Origin: Phytopseudomonas seleniipraecipitans
GTDB taxonomy: Bacteria > Pseudomonadota > Gammaproteobacteria > Pseudomonadales > Pseudomonadaceae
NCBI RefSeq assembly: GCF_900102335.1
Contig: NZ_FNBM01000002.1
Coordinates: 372,001-436,000, forward strand
Direction of reading: 5' to 3'
Length of the DNA stretch: 64,000 nucleotides
The notes under the pieces: generated by a model
What the model was told of the DNA's origin: nothing
What the model saw: only the letters and a program-made list of their open reading frames with translations
Database searches by the model: none
In this document: positions 23,141 to 32,860 of the stretch, in pieces
Position numbering within the stretch: position 1 is the stretch's first letter
Layout of the letters: every line of letters starts with the position of its first letter
Made by a program: the position numbers and the translations under genes

Positions 23141-24070
23141 TCAGGGAGCAATCAGGTACAGGCAGATCGACAGCGTTAGCAACGATCCGAGTGTCGACAG
23201 CAGGATGGTGCTCGACACCTGGGCGCCCTCACGCCGGTAGAACTCGGCCAGCATGAACGGACCGGTGCCGGTCGGCAACGCGCTGAGCAGCAGCGCGGCA
23301 TGCGCCCACATCGGCGGCAGGCGAAAGACGTAAACGGCCAGCACCCACGTAATCAGCGGATGAGCGATCAGTTTGATCAGTACCAGGCCGGTGCCGCGCT
23401 GCTCCGGCCCTGCCTGCTTCTGGGCGAGAAACAGGCCCAAGGCGATCAGCGCACATGGGCCGGTTGCGCCCGCGAGCAGCTTGAGAAACTGATGCAGCGG
23501 CGCGGGCAACGGCTGCGCTGTTGCGGCCCACAAGGCGCCGAGTAGCGGCGCCATGACAATGGGGTTCTTCAGCAGCGCGACGAAGACCTTGCGCACGGCG
23601 AGCCATACGCTCTTCTCGTTCTGCAAGCCAACCTCGATGCAAACCACTGCCAGCGCGAACAGCACGCAGATAACGATCAGGCAGGCGATCAACGCCGGCT
23701 CCATGCCAGCGTCACCGAACACCAGCAGGCACAGCGGGATACCCATATAGCCGGTATTGGCGTAGGAGGCGCTGAGCCCTTGTACGCTGGCGTCGGCCAG
23801 GCTGCCGGTGCTGCGTAGCCCCCAGAGCAGTACCACGGCAAAAATTCCCAGCGTGCCGACGCCATACGCGAGGATGAATCCCGGCTGCCAGATCTGTTCC
23901 CAGACCACGGTCGCCATGGCCTCGAAAAGCAGCGCCGGCAGGCACAGCCAGACCACCATGCGGTTGATCTCGGACGCCGCATTGGCGCCCAGCAGGCCCA
24001 GCCGACGGCAGGCGAAGCCAGCGAGTATCAGCGCGAAAACCGGCAGGATGACGTTGAAAACCGAGGCCAT
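23141..24070 (-). CDS. AEC-family (auxin efflux carrier-like) transporter
   Basis: The 309-residue membrane protein shows about ten hydrophobic helices and the AEC pattern: an N-terminal FNVILPVFALILAGFACRRLG, NTGYMGIPL near residue 115 and the second-half helices KNPIVMAPLLGALW and SALPTGTGPFMLAEFY. Bacterial AEC members such as MdcF or MleP move malonate or malate, but the substrate here is unknown. It ends 20 bp before the start of the pseudouridine synthase gene, so the two may be cotranscribed. Confidence 0.85.
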   Translation of the reverse strand: MASVFNVILPVFALILAGFACRRLGLLGANAASEINRMVVWLCLPALLFEAMATVVWEQIWQPGFILAYGVGTLGIFAVVLLWGLRSTGSLADASVQGLSASYANTGYMGIPLCLLVFGDAGMEPALIACLIVICVLFALAVVCIEVGLQNEKSVWLAVRKVFVALLKNPIVMAPLLGALWAATAQPLPAPLHQFLKLLAGATGPCALIALGLFLAQKQAGPEQRGTGLVLIKLIAHPLITWVLAVYVFRLPPMWAHAALLLSALPTGTGPFMLAEFYRREGAQVSSTILLSTLGSLLTLSICLYLIAP

Positions 24071-24142
24071 GGGCCAGAAAACTCTTACCTGAAAGACGAC
24101 GCAGGGTAGGTGCTGCCGCCGCTCGGAACAAGCGGCGGCGTT

Positions 24143-25093
24143 TTACTGAAGCGGATCGGGCCAGAACGCGCGAATGCCGGCCACGCCCTGAGCGCCGGCT
24201 TGCCTGGCCTGCTCCCCGTGCTGCGGGCCGACCCCACCCAGCAGGTAGCAGGGCTGGTTGAAACCCTGCAACAGCGTGCTGGCCTGCTCCCAGCCCAGCG
24301 GTGAGGCGTCGGGGTGGGTCTGGGTCGCCTGCAGCGGCGACAAGGTCACGAAATCGGCACCGATCTGGGTGGCCAGTTGCAGTTCCTCGGCGCTGTGGCA
24401 CGATGCGGCAAGCCAGCGATCGACGGCCAGCGGACGGCCCTTGGCGGCGTATTTGCGCAGCTGCTCAGCCGTCAGGTGCCAGCCAGCCGCGGGGAAGTCG
24501 CCGAGCCACTCCAGCGGCCCCTTGAGCATCAGCTGTGCCTTGCCGGCGCACAACCCCTGGATATCCACCGCAAGGTCCCGGTACTGGGCATCGAACATCG
24601 CCGGTGCACGCAGCTGGATAAGACGCACACCCTGGCTGATGGCCGTGCGGATACCGGCCAGCAACTGCGGACCATCGAGGTCGTCCGGGGTAATCAGGTA
24701 GTGTTCGGGCAAGCGCGCGGCCGCGACGATCGGCCGGTTGGCGGCCGGAAACTCATAATCGCCCAGCTGCCGCGCAGTCACCCAGGCCAGCGGCTGGCCC
24801 TCGGCGCCGTGGGGCTCGCCGGTAAAACGGCTGACCTCCCAGACGTCCAGCAACACGTACTTGTCGGCATAATCGTGGCGCACCTGGATCAGCGGGCGGG
24901 CGCTGTCGAGGCGAATCGTCAGCTCTTCCTGCAGCTCCCGCGAGAGCGCCGCCAGAACGGCCTCACCCTCCTCGACCTTGCCGCCGGGAAATTCCCAGAG
25001 CCCACCCTGATGCTTGTCATCGGGCCGCTTGGCGATGAGGATGCGACCGTCCTCACCACGAATCACCGCTGCCGCTACATGCACGCGTTTCAC
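24143..25093 (-). CDS. Nudix hydrolase (MutT-like) fused to a ThiE-like domain
   Basis: The GTG at 25093 is chosen because GGAG lies five bases upstream and the Nudix fold begins directly after it. The 316-residue protein has a MutT-type domain (Nudix box from Gly38 through Glu44 to Arg52-Glu53-Leu-Gln-Glu-Glu) that would clean 8-oxo-dGTP. From about residue 130 it has a thiamine-phosphate-synthase-like barrel (YLITPDDLDG, IQLRAP, HLTAEQL, GADFVTLSP, LLGGV). Catalytic residues of true ThiE appear altered in the TQTHPDASP loop. The same fusion is known in many gammaproteobacteria. The gene starts 2 bp after the GST gene ends. Confidence 0.9.
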   Translation of the reverse strand: MKRVHVAAAVIRGEDGRILIAKRPDDKHQGGLWEFPGGKVEEGEAVLAALSRELQEELTIRLDSARPLIQVRHDYADKYVLLDVWEVSRFTGEPHGAEGQPLAWVTARQLGDYEFPAANRPIVAAARLPEHYLITPDDLDGPQLLAGIRTAISQGVRLIQLRAPAMFDAQYRDLAVDIQGLCAGKAQLMLKGPLEWLGDFPAAGWHLTAEQLRKYAAKGRPLAVDRWLAASCHSAEELQLATQIGADFVTLSPLQATQTHPDASPLGWEQASTLLQGFNQPCYLLGGVGPQHGEQARQAGAQGVAGIRAFWPDPLQ

Positions 25094-25095
25094 GC

Positions 25096-25722
25096 TCACT
25101 CCTTCAAGGCTGCCTGCAGCCAACGCTGGAACGCCGGCCACTGAAAAATGGTGTCTACATAGGCCGCGGCCTCTTCCGGCAACTGCACGCCATAGCTACG
25201 TAGGCGGCTGGCCACCGGCGCAAAATAGGCATCAGCGGCGCAGACCTGACCGAACAGATAAGGCCCGCTCTGACCAAACCGCTGCCGGCAGTCCGCCCAC
25301 AGGGCGATGATCCGCCGGATGTCGTTCTGTACGTCATCAACCACGCTGACCAGCGGTGCGTTGCGCTGCATGTCCATCGGCATATGGCTGCGCAGCGCAC
25401 CGAAGCCGCTGTGCATTTCTGCGCAGGCCGAACGCGCCATGGCGCGAGCCGCAACATCGCGCGGCCACAGGCCGGCTTCGGGAAAACGCTCTGCCAGATA
25501 CTCAGCGATGGCCAGCGAATCCCAGATCACTCCGGCATCGTCGGTCTTCAGCACCGGCACTTTGGCCGTCGGCGAATGTGCCAGCAGACGTGCGTGGGTG
25601 TCGGCACGGAACAGCGGCACCAGCGTTTCCTGGTAGTCCGCACCGCTGAGCTCGGCGAGCAGCCAGCCGCGCAAGGACCAGGACGAGTAGTTCTTGTTGC
25701 CTATCAGCAATTCCAGCGGCAT
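25096..25722 (-). CDS. Glutathione S-transferase family protein
   Basis: The start at 25722 follows GGAG at six bases and gives 208 residues, normal for a GST; a longer frame has no ribosome site. The thioredoxin-like N-terminal half has LLIGNKNYSSWSLRGWLLA, with the likely catalytic Ser in NYSSWS, and the glutathione site SPTAKVPVL...VIWDSLAIAEYLAE. The second half is the all-helical GST domain. It belongs to the YfcF/zeta-like branch; its substrate is unknown. It lies in front of the MutT-like gene. Confidence 0.88.
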   Translation of the reverse strand: MPLELLIGNKNYSSWSLRGWLLAELSGADYQETLVPLFRADTHARLLAHSPTAKVPVLKTDDAGVIWDSLAIAEYLAERFPEAGLWPRDVAARAMARSACAEMHSGFGALRSHMPMDMQRNAPLVSVVDDVQNDIRRIIALWADCRQRFGQSGPYLFGQVCAADAYFAPVASRLRSYGVQLPEEAAAYVDTIFQWPAFQRWLQAALKE

Positions 25723-25873
25723 GTGCGTCTCCAGCGGTGGGAAGGGACAGAACGACAGCTTCACCGTCGGCGACCGCAAAGGCAAATTCCGCTCGCTCAT
25801 GGGGCCATGCGCGAGCGGAATACCAGCGGTGCCGCGATCTGGAGGGCAATCTCGCTGGCGGCGAGCAATCCGA

Positions 25874-27091
25874 TCAGGTGCGGTATTCGGCGTTGATCTT
25901 CACGTACTCGTGGGACAGGTCGGTGGTCCAGATGGTCTCACTGCAGGTGCCGCGGCCCAGCTCGATACGGATGGTGATTTCTTCTTCGGCCATCACCGCC
26001 GAGCCCTGCTCTTCGGTGTAGCTGGCAGCGCGGCAACCTTTGCTGGCGATGCATACATCGCCCAGGAACACGTCAATCTTGCTAACGTCCAACTGCGCCA
26101 CACCGGCACGGCCTACAGCGGCAAGAATGCGGCCCCAGTTGGGGTCGGAAGCAAATAGTGCAGTCTTGATCAGCGGCGAATGCGCCACGGCGTAACCGAC
26201 ATCCAGGCATTCCTGATGAGTCGCCCCACCGTTTACCTGCACGGTGACGAACTTGGTGGCGCCCTCGCCATCCCGCACGATGGCCTGAGCGACCTCCATG
26301 CACACGTCGAAGACTGCCTGTTTCAGCGCCGCGAACAGCGCGCCACTGGCCTGGGTGATCTCCGGCAGCTCCGCCTGGCCGGTGGCGATCAGCATGCAGC
26401 AGTCATTGGTCGAAGTGTCACCATCGATGGTGATGCGGTTGAACGACTTGTTCGCCGCGTCGCGCAGCAGATCCTGCAACACGCCCTGAGCGACCTTGGC
26501 GTCGGTGGCGATGTAACCAAGCATCGTGGCCATGTTCGGCTTGATCATGCCCGCACCCTTGCTGATGCCGGTCACGGTGACGGTCACGCCTTCGTGAGTG
26601 AACTGGCGGCTGGCGCCTTTGGGCAGGGTGTCGGTGGTCATGATGCCGGTGGCGGCATCAGCCCAGTTATTCACGGACAGATTGTCCAGAGCGGCTTGCA
26701 GCGCGCCTTCGATCTTTTCCACCGGCAGCGGCTCACCGATCACGCCAGTGGAGAACGGCAGTACTTCGCTTTCGTCTACGTCCGCCAGCTTGGCCAGGCT
26801 GGCGCAGGTGCGCATCGCGTTCTGCAGGCCCGGCTCGCCGGTGCCGGCATTGGCGTTACCGGTGTTGGTCAGCAGGTAGCGCACGCTACCGGAAGCACGC
26901 TTTTTAGCCAGGATCACCGGCGCCGCGCAGAACGCATTGAGAGTGAACACGCCCGCCACGCTGCTGCCTTCGGCGCAACGCATCACCACCACATCCTTGC
27001 GCCCCGGGCGCTTTATGCCGGCGGAGGCGATGCCCAGCTCGAAACCTGGAACCGGGTGCAGGGTAGACAGCGGGCCAAGACCAACAGCCAT
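25874..27091 (-). CDS. argJ: Arginine biosynthesis bifunctional protein ArgJ
   Basis: ArgJ transfers the acetyl group from N-acetylornithine to glutamate and also acetylates glutamate from acetyl-CoA, closing the cyclic arginine pathway. The 405-residue precursor has the autocleavage site KPNMATML with nucleophile Thr189, which splits the protein into alpha and beta chains. GAGGAG precedes the ATG by six bases. It lies downstream of secA behind a terminator, so it is probably expressed from its own promoter in the 190-bp gap. Confidence 0.97.
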   Translation of the reverse strand: MAVGLGPLSTLHPVPGFELGIASAGIKRPGRKDVVVMRCAEGSSVAGVFTLNAFCAAPVILAKKRASGSVRYLLTNTGNANAGTGEPGLQNAMRTCASLAKLADVDESEVLPFSTGVIGEPLPVEKIEGALQAALDNLSVNNWADAATGIMTTDTLPKGASRQFTHEGVTVTVTGISKGAGMIKPNMATMLGYIATDAKVAQGVLQDLLRDAANKSFNRITIDGDTSTNDCCMLIATGQAELPEITQASGALFAALKQAVFDVCMEVAQAIVRDGEGATKFVTVQVNGGATHQECLDVGYAVAHSPLIKTALFASDPNWGRILAAVGRAGVAQLDVSKIDVFLGDVCIASKGCRAASYTEEQGSAVMAEEEITIRIELGRGTCSETIWTTDLSHEYVKINAEYRT

Positions 27092-27137
27092 GGGAAAGCT
27101 CCTCGAATTAGGTGGAATTGCACAGCGTGTTCGATGC

Positions 27138-27172
27138 GAAAACGCCGCGAAGGGATAGACCCTCGCGGCGTT
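27138..27172 (-). terminator. Rho-independent terminator after secA
   Basis: On the minus strand AACGCCGCGA and TCGCGGCGTT form a 10-bp stem around a GGGTCTATCCCT loop, followed by TT. The T run is short, but the stem is strong and lies 110 bp beyond the secA stop. Confidence 0.7.
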
Positions 27173-27285
27173 AGGATTTTACAGCCAGTTCAGTTAAGAA
27201 CCTGATCACGACCTTGCGAGCTAGAGCCCTGCGAGCCTGCTTTCAACGCCGCAGGGCCGACGCGCTCTTAGTCGTGTTCAGGCTC

Positions 27286-30021
27286 TCAGTTGACCTGACC
27301 GTGGCAGTGTTTGTACTTCTTGCCGGATCCGCACGGGCATAGCTCATTGCGGCCGATCTTCTGCTCGGCACGCACCGGGGCGGCGGCTACAGCAACATCG
27401 CCGTCCTGCCCTTCGGCTTCAGGCTCTTCGAGCGCGGAAACCTCTTCGTGCTGGAACTGCATGCGCTGGGCCAGTGCTTCGGCGTCGCGGCGCAGGCGGG
27501 CCTCTTCTTCGGCCGGATCTTCGCGGCGAACCTGAACGTGCGAGAGCACACGGATGGCGTCGCGCTTGATCGAATCCAGCAGCTCCTGGAACAGAGTGAA
27601 AGACTCGCGCTTGTATTCCTGCTTCGGGTTCTTCTGGGCGTAGCCACGCAGATGGATACCGTGACGCAGGTGGTCCATGGTCGACAGGTGATCTTTCCAC
27701 AGGTCGTCGAGTACGCGCAGCAGAATCTGCTTCTCGAAAGTACGCAGGGCTTCGGCGCTGGCCTGGTTTTCTTTCTCGTTGTACGCCTCGATCAGCTCCT
27801 TGAGAATGCGCTCACGGAGCGTGTCCTCGTACAGCTTATCGTCTTCATCGAGCCACTGCTGGATCGGCAGACGCAGGTTGAAACCGGCGTAGAGCGCCTC
27901 TTCCAGGCCCGCGATGTCCCACTGCTCGGGCAGAGATTGCGGCGGCATGTGCGCGTTGATGGTGTTGTCCAGCACTTCCTTGCGGAAGTCCTCGATGGTC
28001 TCGCCCACGTTATCGGCGGTCAGCAAGGTGTTGCGCATGTGATAGATCACCTTGCGCTGCTCGTTGGCCACGTCATCGAATTCGAGCAACTGCTTGCGCA
28101 TGTCGAAGTTACGACCCTCGACCTTGCGCTGGGCCTTCTCGATGGCGTTGCTCACCATGCGATGCTCGATAGCCTCGCCAGGCTGCATGCCCAGAGCCTT
28201 CATGAAGTTCTTCACGCGATCGGAGGCGAAGATGCGCATCAGGCTGTCTTCCAGCGACAGGTAGAAGCGGCTGGAGCCGGCATCACCCTGGCGACCGGCA
28301 CGGCCGCGCAGCTGGTTGTCGATACGGCGCGATTCGTGGCGCTCGGACGCGATCACATGCAGACCGCCAGACTCGAGCACCTGCTGATGACGCTTCTGCC
28401 AGTCAGCCTTGATCTGTGCCACTTGCTCATCGGTCGGGTTTTCCAGCGCCGCAACTTCCACTTCCCAGTTGCCGCCCAACAGAATGTCGGTACCGCGACC
28501 GGCCATGTTGGTAGCGATGGTCAGCGCGCCTGGGCGACCGGCCTGAGCGATGATCTCGGCTTCTTTTTCGTGGAACTTGGCGTTGAGCACTTTGTGCTCG
28601 ATACCTTCCTGCTCGAGCAGGCGCGACACGTACTCGGATGTCTCGATAGTCGCCGTACCGACCAGGATAGGCCGGCCCTGGGCCTGGCATTCCTTGATGT
28701 CGTTGACGATCGCCGCGTACTTCTCTTCCTGGGTCAGATAGACCAGGTCGTTGAAGTCCTTACGGGAAATCGGCTTGTTGGTCGGGATCACCATTACATC
28801 CAGACCATAGATCTGCTGGAATTCGAAGGCCTCGGTGTCCGCAGTACCGGTCATGCCGGACAGCTTGTTGTACAGCCGGAAGTAGTTCTGGAAGGTGGTC
28901 GACGCAAGCGTCTGGCTCTCGGCCTGGATATTCACGCCTTCTTTCGCTTCGATGGCCTGGTGCAAGCCCTCGGAGAGACGACGGCCCTGCATGGTACGGC
29001 CGGTGTGCTCGTCGATCAGGATCACCTGGCCGTTCTGCACGATGTACTCAACGTTGCGCTGGAACAGGGTGTGCGCACGCAGACCCGCGTACACATGAGT
29101 CAGCAGGCCAAGGTTATGAGCGGAATACAGGCTTTCGCCTTCAGCCAGCAGACCACGTTGGGTCAGCATGTCCTCGATGAACTGATGACCTTCCTCGTTG
29201 AGCTCGACCTGGCGGCTTTTCTCATCGACCTTGTAATGGCCTTCCTGCGTCACCACGCCCTCTTCTTCCTCGATGTGCAACTTGAGGAGAGGGATGAGCT
29301 TGTTGATTTCGGTGTACATCTTCGAACTGTCTTCGGCCTGGCCGGAGATGATCAGCGGTGTACGGGCTTCGTCGATGAGGATCGAATCCACTTCGTCAAT
29401 CACGGCGAAATTCAGCTCGCGTTGGAATTTCTCTTCCACGCTGAACGCCATGTTGTCGCGCAGGTAATCGAAGCCGAATTCGTTGTTGGTGCCATAGGTG
29501 ATATCGGCTGCATAGGCGGCACGCTTCTCATCCGGCGGCATGAACGGCGTGACGATGCCGACCGACAGGCCGAGGAACTCATACAGCGGGCGCATCCAGT
29601 TGGCGTCGCGGCGGGCCAGGTAATCGTTGACCGTAACCACGTGCACGCCTTTGCCTTCCAGCGCGTTGAGGTAGACGGCCAGAGTGCCGACCAGGGTCTT
29701 GCCCTCACCGGTACGCATCTCGGCGATCTTGCCTTCGTGCAGGGTCATGCCACCGATCAACTGAACGTCGAAGTGACGCATACCCATTACACGCTTGCCG
29801 GCCTCGCGGGCCACGGCGAACGCTTCAGGCAGCAGTTGATCCAGGGTTTCGCCTTTGGCCAGGCGGGCCTTGAATTCTTCGGTCTTGGCGCGCAGTTGCT
29901 CGTCGGAGAGAGCGAGCATCTGCTCCTCGAATGCATTGACGGCTTGAACCGCCTTGAGCAGGCGCTTGACCTCACGCTCGTTCTTGCTTCCAAAGAGTTT
30001 CTTCAACAAAGGCGCAAACAT
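27286..30021 (-). CDS. secA: Protein translocase ATPase SecA
   Basis: SecA drives preproteins through SecYEG. The 911-residue protein (start [16 protein letters not shown]) has the full domain set: Walker [12 protein letters not shown] near residue 105, [19 protein letters not shown], the preprotein cross-linking region, the second motor domain with [19 protein letters not shown] and GRAGRQGD, the helical scaffold, and the C-terminal zinc-binding [18 protein letters not shown] six codons upstream is a less likely start. No secM-like leader gene was found upstream, unlike E. coli. Confidence 0.98.
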   Translation of the reverse strand: MFAPLLKKLFGSKNEREVKRLLKAVQAVNAFEEQMLALSDEQLRAKTEEFKARLAKGETLDQLLPEAFAVAREAGKRVMGMRHFDVQLIGGMTLHEGKIAEMRTGEGKTLVGTLAVYLNALEGKGVHVVTVNDYLARRDANWMRPLYEFLGLSVGIVTPFMPPDEKRAAYAADITYGTNNEFGFDYLRDNMAFSVEEKFQRELNFAVIDEVDSILIDEARTPLIISGQAEDSSKMYTEINKLIPLLKLHIEEEEGVVTQEGHYKVDEKSRQVELNEEGHQFIEDMLTQRGLLAEGESLYSAHNLGLLTHVYAGLRAHTLFQRNVEYIVQNGQVILIDEHTGRTMQGRRLSEGLHQAIEAKEGVNIQAESQTLASTTFQNYFRLYNKLSGMTGTADTEAFEFQQIYGLDVMVIPTNKPISRKDFNDLVYLTQEEKYAAIVNDIKECQAQGRPILVGTATIETSEYVSRLLEQEGIEHKVLNAKFHEKEAEIIAQAGRPGALTIATNMAGRGTDILLGGNWEVEVAALENPTDEQVAQIKADWQKRHQQVLESGGLHVIASERHESRRIDNQLRGRAGRQGDAGSSRFYLSLEDSLMRIFASDRVKNFMKALGMQPGEAIEHRMVSNAIEKAQRKVEGRNFDMRKQLLEFDDVANEQRKVIYHMRNTLLTADNVGETIEDFRKEVLDNTINAHMPPQSLPEQWDIAGLEEALYAGFNLRLPIQQWLDEDDKLYEDTLRERILKELIEAYNEKENQASAEALRTFEKQILLRVLDDLWKDHLSTMDHLRHGIHLRGYAQKNPKQEYKRESFTLFQELLDSIKRDAIRVLSHVQVRREDPAEEEARLRRDAEALAQRMQFQHEEVSALEEPEAEGQDGDVAVAAAPVRAEQKIGRNELCPCGSGKKYKHCHGQVN

Positions 30022-30194
30022 ATCGACAGGATCTTCCACGCTATGGATGGAGGGCGGCCCCGTGAGTCGCCCATGCAGCCCTTATGGCTGCGTGCGAAGG
30101 GGGCATTCTACCCGGAAAAGGCATTGAGGAAAGCGGCGTTATTGGCACAAGGCCACGAACCGCTGCGTGACGACGACAACCGCCGTCGCCACCA

Positions 30195-31118
30195 TTACTC
30201 GTCGCCGGCTCGCGCAATGTAGCTATGTGGATTGACCACTTGCCCATTACGGCTGACTTCGAAGTGCACGTGGTTACCGGTCGAGCGCCCGGTACTGCCC
30301 ACTGTGCCGATTGTCTGGCCGCGCTGCACCAGATCACCCACCTGCACGCGGTTGCTGCGGTTGTGGGCATATAACGTCAGGTAGCCATCGGCGTGGCTGA
30401 TTTCCACGGTGTTGCCGTAGCCGTTACGGCGTCCGGCGAAGGTCACCACGCCGGCACCGACCGCAACCACATCACTGCCCGCCTTGGCCGCGAAATCTAC
30501 ACCCTTGTGCACGCTCACTCGACCGGTCAGCGGATCGATACGGCGGCCGAACGGGGATGAGACGTAGCCCTGCAGTACCGGATGCCCGGACAGCATCACC
30601 GCCTCATCGATACGCCGATCGGCCAGCAACTGCTCGAGCACTTCGAGCTGTTGTTCGCGGCTGTCCATGCGCAGAGCAAGGTCGTCCAGGGTAGTCATGA
30701 ACGGCGGGGGCGCATAGGCAGCGCCATCGAGCAGCTCTTCAGGCCCACCCTGCCCGACATTCAGGGAAAAATCGAACTCGCTGGCGTCCAGCTCGGCGAG
30801 TTCGGTCAGACGCTCGCCCAGGGCATCCAGGCGCGTCAGCCGCGCCTGCAATTCGGCAACGTGGGCAGCAAAAGCGTCGAGCTGACGCTGGGCATCGACC
30901 CGCACCGCGCCCACTTCATCTCGCTGAGCGTCCAACGCCTGAGTGATCTCGATGGTGTCCGGCAGCGCGGAGCCGGCGGGCGCCAACCAGGCACCCACCG
31001 CGGCACCGCCACCGACCGCCAATGCAACCAGCAAGGCCAGGCCAAGCGTCAGCCAGCGCAGGTCGAGAGAGAGCGACCGCGCGGCGCCGTGGCGACGGCT
31101 GAGAACAATGATGTGCAT
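30195..31118 (-). CDS. M23-family (LytM-domain) periplasmic protein
   Basis: The start at 31118 follows GGGGA and gives 307 residues; the longer open frame runs through the promoter region. Residues 21-45 form one membrane helix (LTLGLALLVALAVGGGAAVGAWL), followed by a coiled coil (about 60-115) and a C-terminal LytM domain. That domain has HKGVDFAAKAGSDV (His and Asp zinc ligands) and STGRSTGNHVHFEVSRNG, so the zinc-site pattern HxxxD ... HxH is intact, suggesting an active endopeptidase rather than an EnvC-type activator. It sits between secA and lpxC, beside division genes. Confidence 0.9.
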   Translation of the reverse strand: MHIIVLSRRHGAARSLSLDLRWLTLGLALLVALAVGGGAAVGAWLAPAGSALPDTIEITQALDAQRDEVGAVRVDAQRQLDAFAAHVAELQARLTRLDALGERLTELAELDASEFDFSLNVGQGGPEELLDGAAYAPPPFMTTLDDLALRMDSREQQLEVLEQLLADRRIDEAVMLSGHPVLQGYVSSPFGRRIDPLTGRVSVHKGVDFAAKAGSDVVAVGAGVVTFAGRRNGYGNTVEISHADGYLTLYAHNRSNRVQVGDLVQRGQTIGTVGSTGRSTGNHVHFEVSRNGQVVNPHSYIARAGDE

Positions 31119-31201
31119 GACATCCCCATAAAAAAGTGGAACCAGAGTGGTCAGCCGGGTTCTGCTAACATGACGGCCCCAAGAGTTGCAGGCTTCCCGC
31201 C

Positions 31202-31660
31202 ATGAGTTTTCGTCCCTTGCCGGCCAAGGCTCCTGCCGCACTGTTGCGTGAGGCCAAGCCGCTGAAAGCCCTGTTCAACCAGGCTCAGCGGATCGACCAC
31301 CTTCAACAGTTACTGGAAAGCCAGCTGCAACCTGCCGCCCGAGAACATTGCCGTGTGGCGTCCTGGCGGGAGGGTTGCCTGCTTCTAATCGTCACCGACG
31401 GCCACTGGGCCACCCGGTTGCGGTATCAACAAAGACGCTTGCAGAGGCAGTTGCAGGCGCTCGAAACGTTCGCGACCTTAACGAAAATCCTCTTCAAGGT
31501 GCAACCTTCCACCGCCGAAAGGCGCGAGCCTGCACGCCCCTTCGAGCTCTCCGACAGCGCTGCCGACAGCATTCAGGCAACCGCCGAAGGCGTCAGTGAT
31601 CCGCGCCTGCGCGACGCCTTGGAGCGTCTGGCCAGCCACCGCCGGCGCAGTGATTCGTAA
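31202..31660 (+). CDS. dciA: DciA family (DUF721) replicative helicase loader
   Basis: This 152-residue protein starts MSFRPLPAKAPAALLREAKPLKALFNQA and has the DUF721/DciA fold (about residues 28-105): LLESQLQPAAREHCRVASWREGCLLLIVTDGHWATRLRYQQRRLQRQL. The C-terminal 45 residues are disordered and charged. DciA is the ancestral bacterial loader of DnaB helicase in organisms lacking DnaC, including pseudomonads. It is transcribed away from the M23 gene (84 bp apart) and is the only plus-strand gene between 25 and 51 kb. Confidence 0.88.
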   Translation: MSFRPLPAKAPAALLREAKPLKALFNQAQRIDHLQQLLESQLQPAAREHCRVASWREGCLLLIVTDGHWATRLRYQQRRLQRQLQALETFATLTKILFKVQPSTAERREPARPFELSDSAADSIQATAEGVSDPRLRDALERLASHRRRSDS

Positions 31661-31786
31661 AGCGCATCAGCGAGTTAGCCGAGCAACTCGAGGTAGCCGG
31701 AAAACTGCCACCTAACGCCAACTCCATCGTCTGGGCAACCTTGCACTCCAACCCGCACCCGCCTGCGCGGTGAAAAACGCGGGCAA

Positions 31787-31815
31787 TAAAAAAGACCACC
31801 CGGAGGTGGCCTTAA
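31787..31815 (-). terminator. Rho-independent terminator of lpxC (end of the dcw region)
   Basis: On the minus strand GGCCACC, a TCCG loop and GGTGGTC pair (one G-U) and are followed by TTTTTT. It lies 21 bp past the lpxC stop. Confidence 0.85.
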
Positions 31816-31836
31816 AGATAAAGCAAGGAGAGTGTC

Positions 31837-32748
31837 TTACATTGCTGCAGCTGGGCGCATGTAAGAAATCGGTGCAGTATCGGCGTCTTCGAATGTGACC
31901 ACTTCCCAAGCATCCGGCTGTGCAATCAGTGCACGCAACAGACGGTTGTTCAGGCCATGGCCGGATTTGTAGCCGCGGAACTCGCCGATCAGGCTGTTAC
32001 CGAGCAGATAAAGGTCACCAATGGCATCGAGAATCTTGTGCCTGACGAATTCGTCCTCGTAACGCAGGCCGTCTTCGTTGAGCACACCGAATTCGTCCAC
32101 CACGATGGCGTTGTCCACACTGCCGCCGCGAGCCAGGTTGTGCGAGCGCAGGAATTCGATATCACGCATGAAACCGAATGTGCGGGCACGGCTGACTTCC
32201 TTGACGAACGAGGTGCTGGAGAAATCCACACTCGCGGTCTTGGTACGGTCATGGAACACCGGGTGATCGAAATCAATCTCGAAGCTCACCTTGAAGCCTT
32301 CGAACGGAACGAACGTGGCGCGCTTGTCGCCGTCCGTCACGGTCACTTCACGGGTGATGCGGATGAACTTCTTGGGCGCGTCCTGCTCTTGCAGTCCAGC
32401 CGATTGAATCAGGAAAACAAAAGGCCCGGCACTGCCGTCCATGATCGGCACTTCACAGGCAGAGAGCTCGACGTAGGCGTTATCGATGCCCAGGCCAGCC
32501 ATGGCCGAAAGCAGGTGCTCTACCGTATCCACCTTGACATCACCATTGACCAACGTGGTCGACATGGTGGTTTCACCGACGTTCAATGCGTGGCCCTTGA
32601 CCTCTACAACAGGGTCGAGGTCGGTGCGACGGAACACGATGCCGGTGTCCACCGGGGCCGGCTTCAGGGTCAGGTAAACCTTCTCCCCGGAGTGCAGGCC
32701 GATACCCGTGGCGCGGATGATGTTCTTCAGGGTGCGTTGTCTGATCAT
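31837..32748 (-). CDS. lpxC: UDP-3-O-acyl-N-acetylglucosamine deacetylase LpxC
   Basis: LpxC catalyses the committed step of lipid A synthesis, removing the acetyl group from UDP-3-O-acyl-GlcNAc. The 303-residue protein starts [24 protein letters not shown]. The zinc-site residues are visible: His in [14 protein letters not shown] (about residue 79) and His and Asp in [15 protein letters not shown] (about 237 and 241), plus the catalytic [14 protein letters not shown] region. It is the last gene of the ftsQAZ-lpxC run, 112 bp after ftsZ, so a promoter of its own in that gap is likely. Confidence 0.98.
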   Translation of the reverse strand: MIRQRTLKNIIRATGIGLHSGEKVYLTLKPAPVDTGIVFRRTDLDPVVEVKGHALNVGETTMSTTLVNGDVKVDTVEHLLSAMAGLGIDNAYVELSACEVPIMDGSAGPFVFLIQSAGLQEQDAPKKFIRITREVTVTDGDKRATFVPFEGFKVSFEIDFDHPVFHDRTKTASVDFSSTSFVKEVSRARTFGFMRDIEFLRSHNLARGGSVDNAIVVDEFGVLNEDGLRYEDEFVRHKILDAIGDLYLLGNSLIGEFRGYKSGHGLNNRLLRALIAQPDAWEVVTFEDADTAPISYMRPAAAM

Positions 32749-32860
32749 GGGTCTGGCCGCTATTGCGCTAGGTGCGAATTGTTTTCAACAAAGGCTGGCG
32801 ATGATAGCAGAACCGACCTTTGCTGAACACCAATCACCCTTATGCTCCTGATAGATTTCA

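Noticed and set aside
30022..30194. Search for a secM-like arrest peptide gene upstream of secA
   Set aside because: No short minus-strand frame with a signal peptide and arrest-like motif was found in this gap.
27448..30222. A 924-codon open frame antisense to secA on the plus strand
   Set aside because: It mirrors secA codon by codon, has no family resemblance, and long antisense frames are expected opposite high-GC genes. The same applies to 8395-10056 (groEL), 46171-48030 (ftsI), 55080-57137 (pnp), 58600-60627 (infB) and 61611-63374 (nusA).
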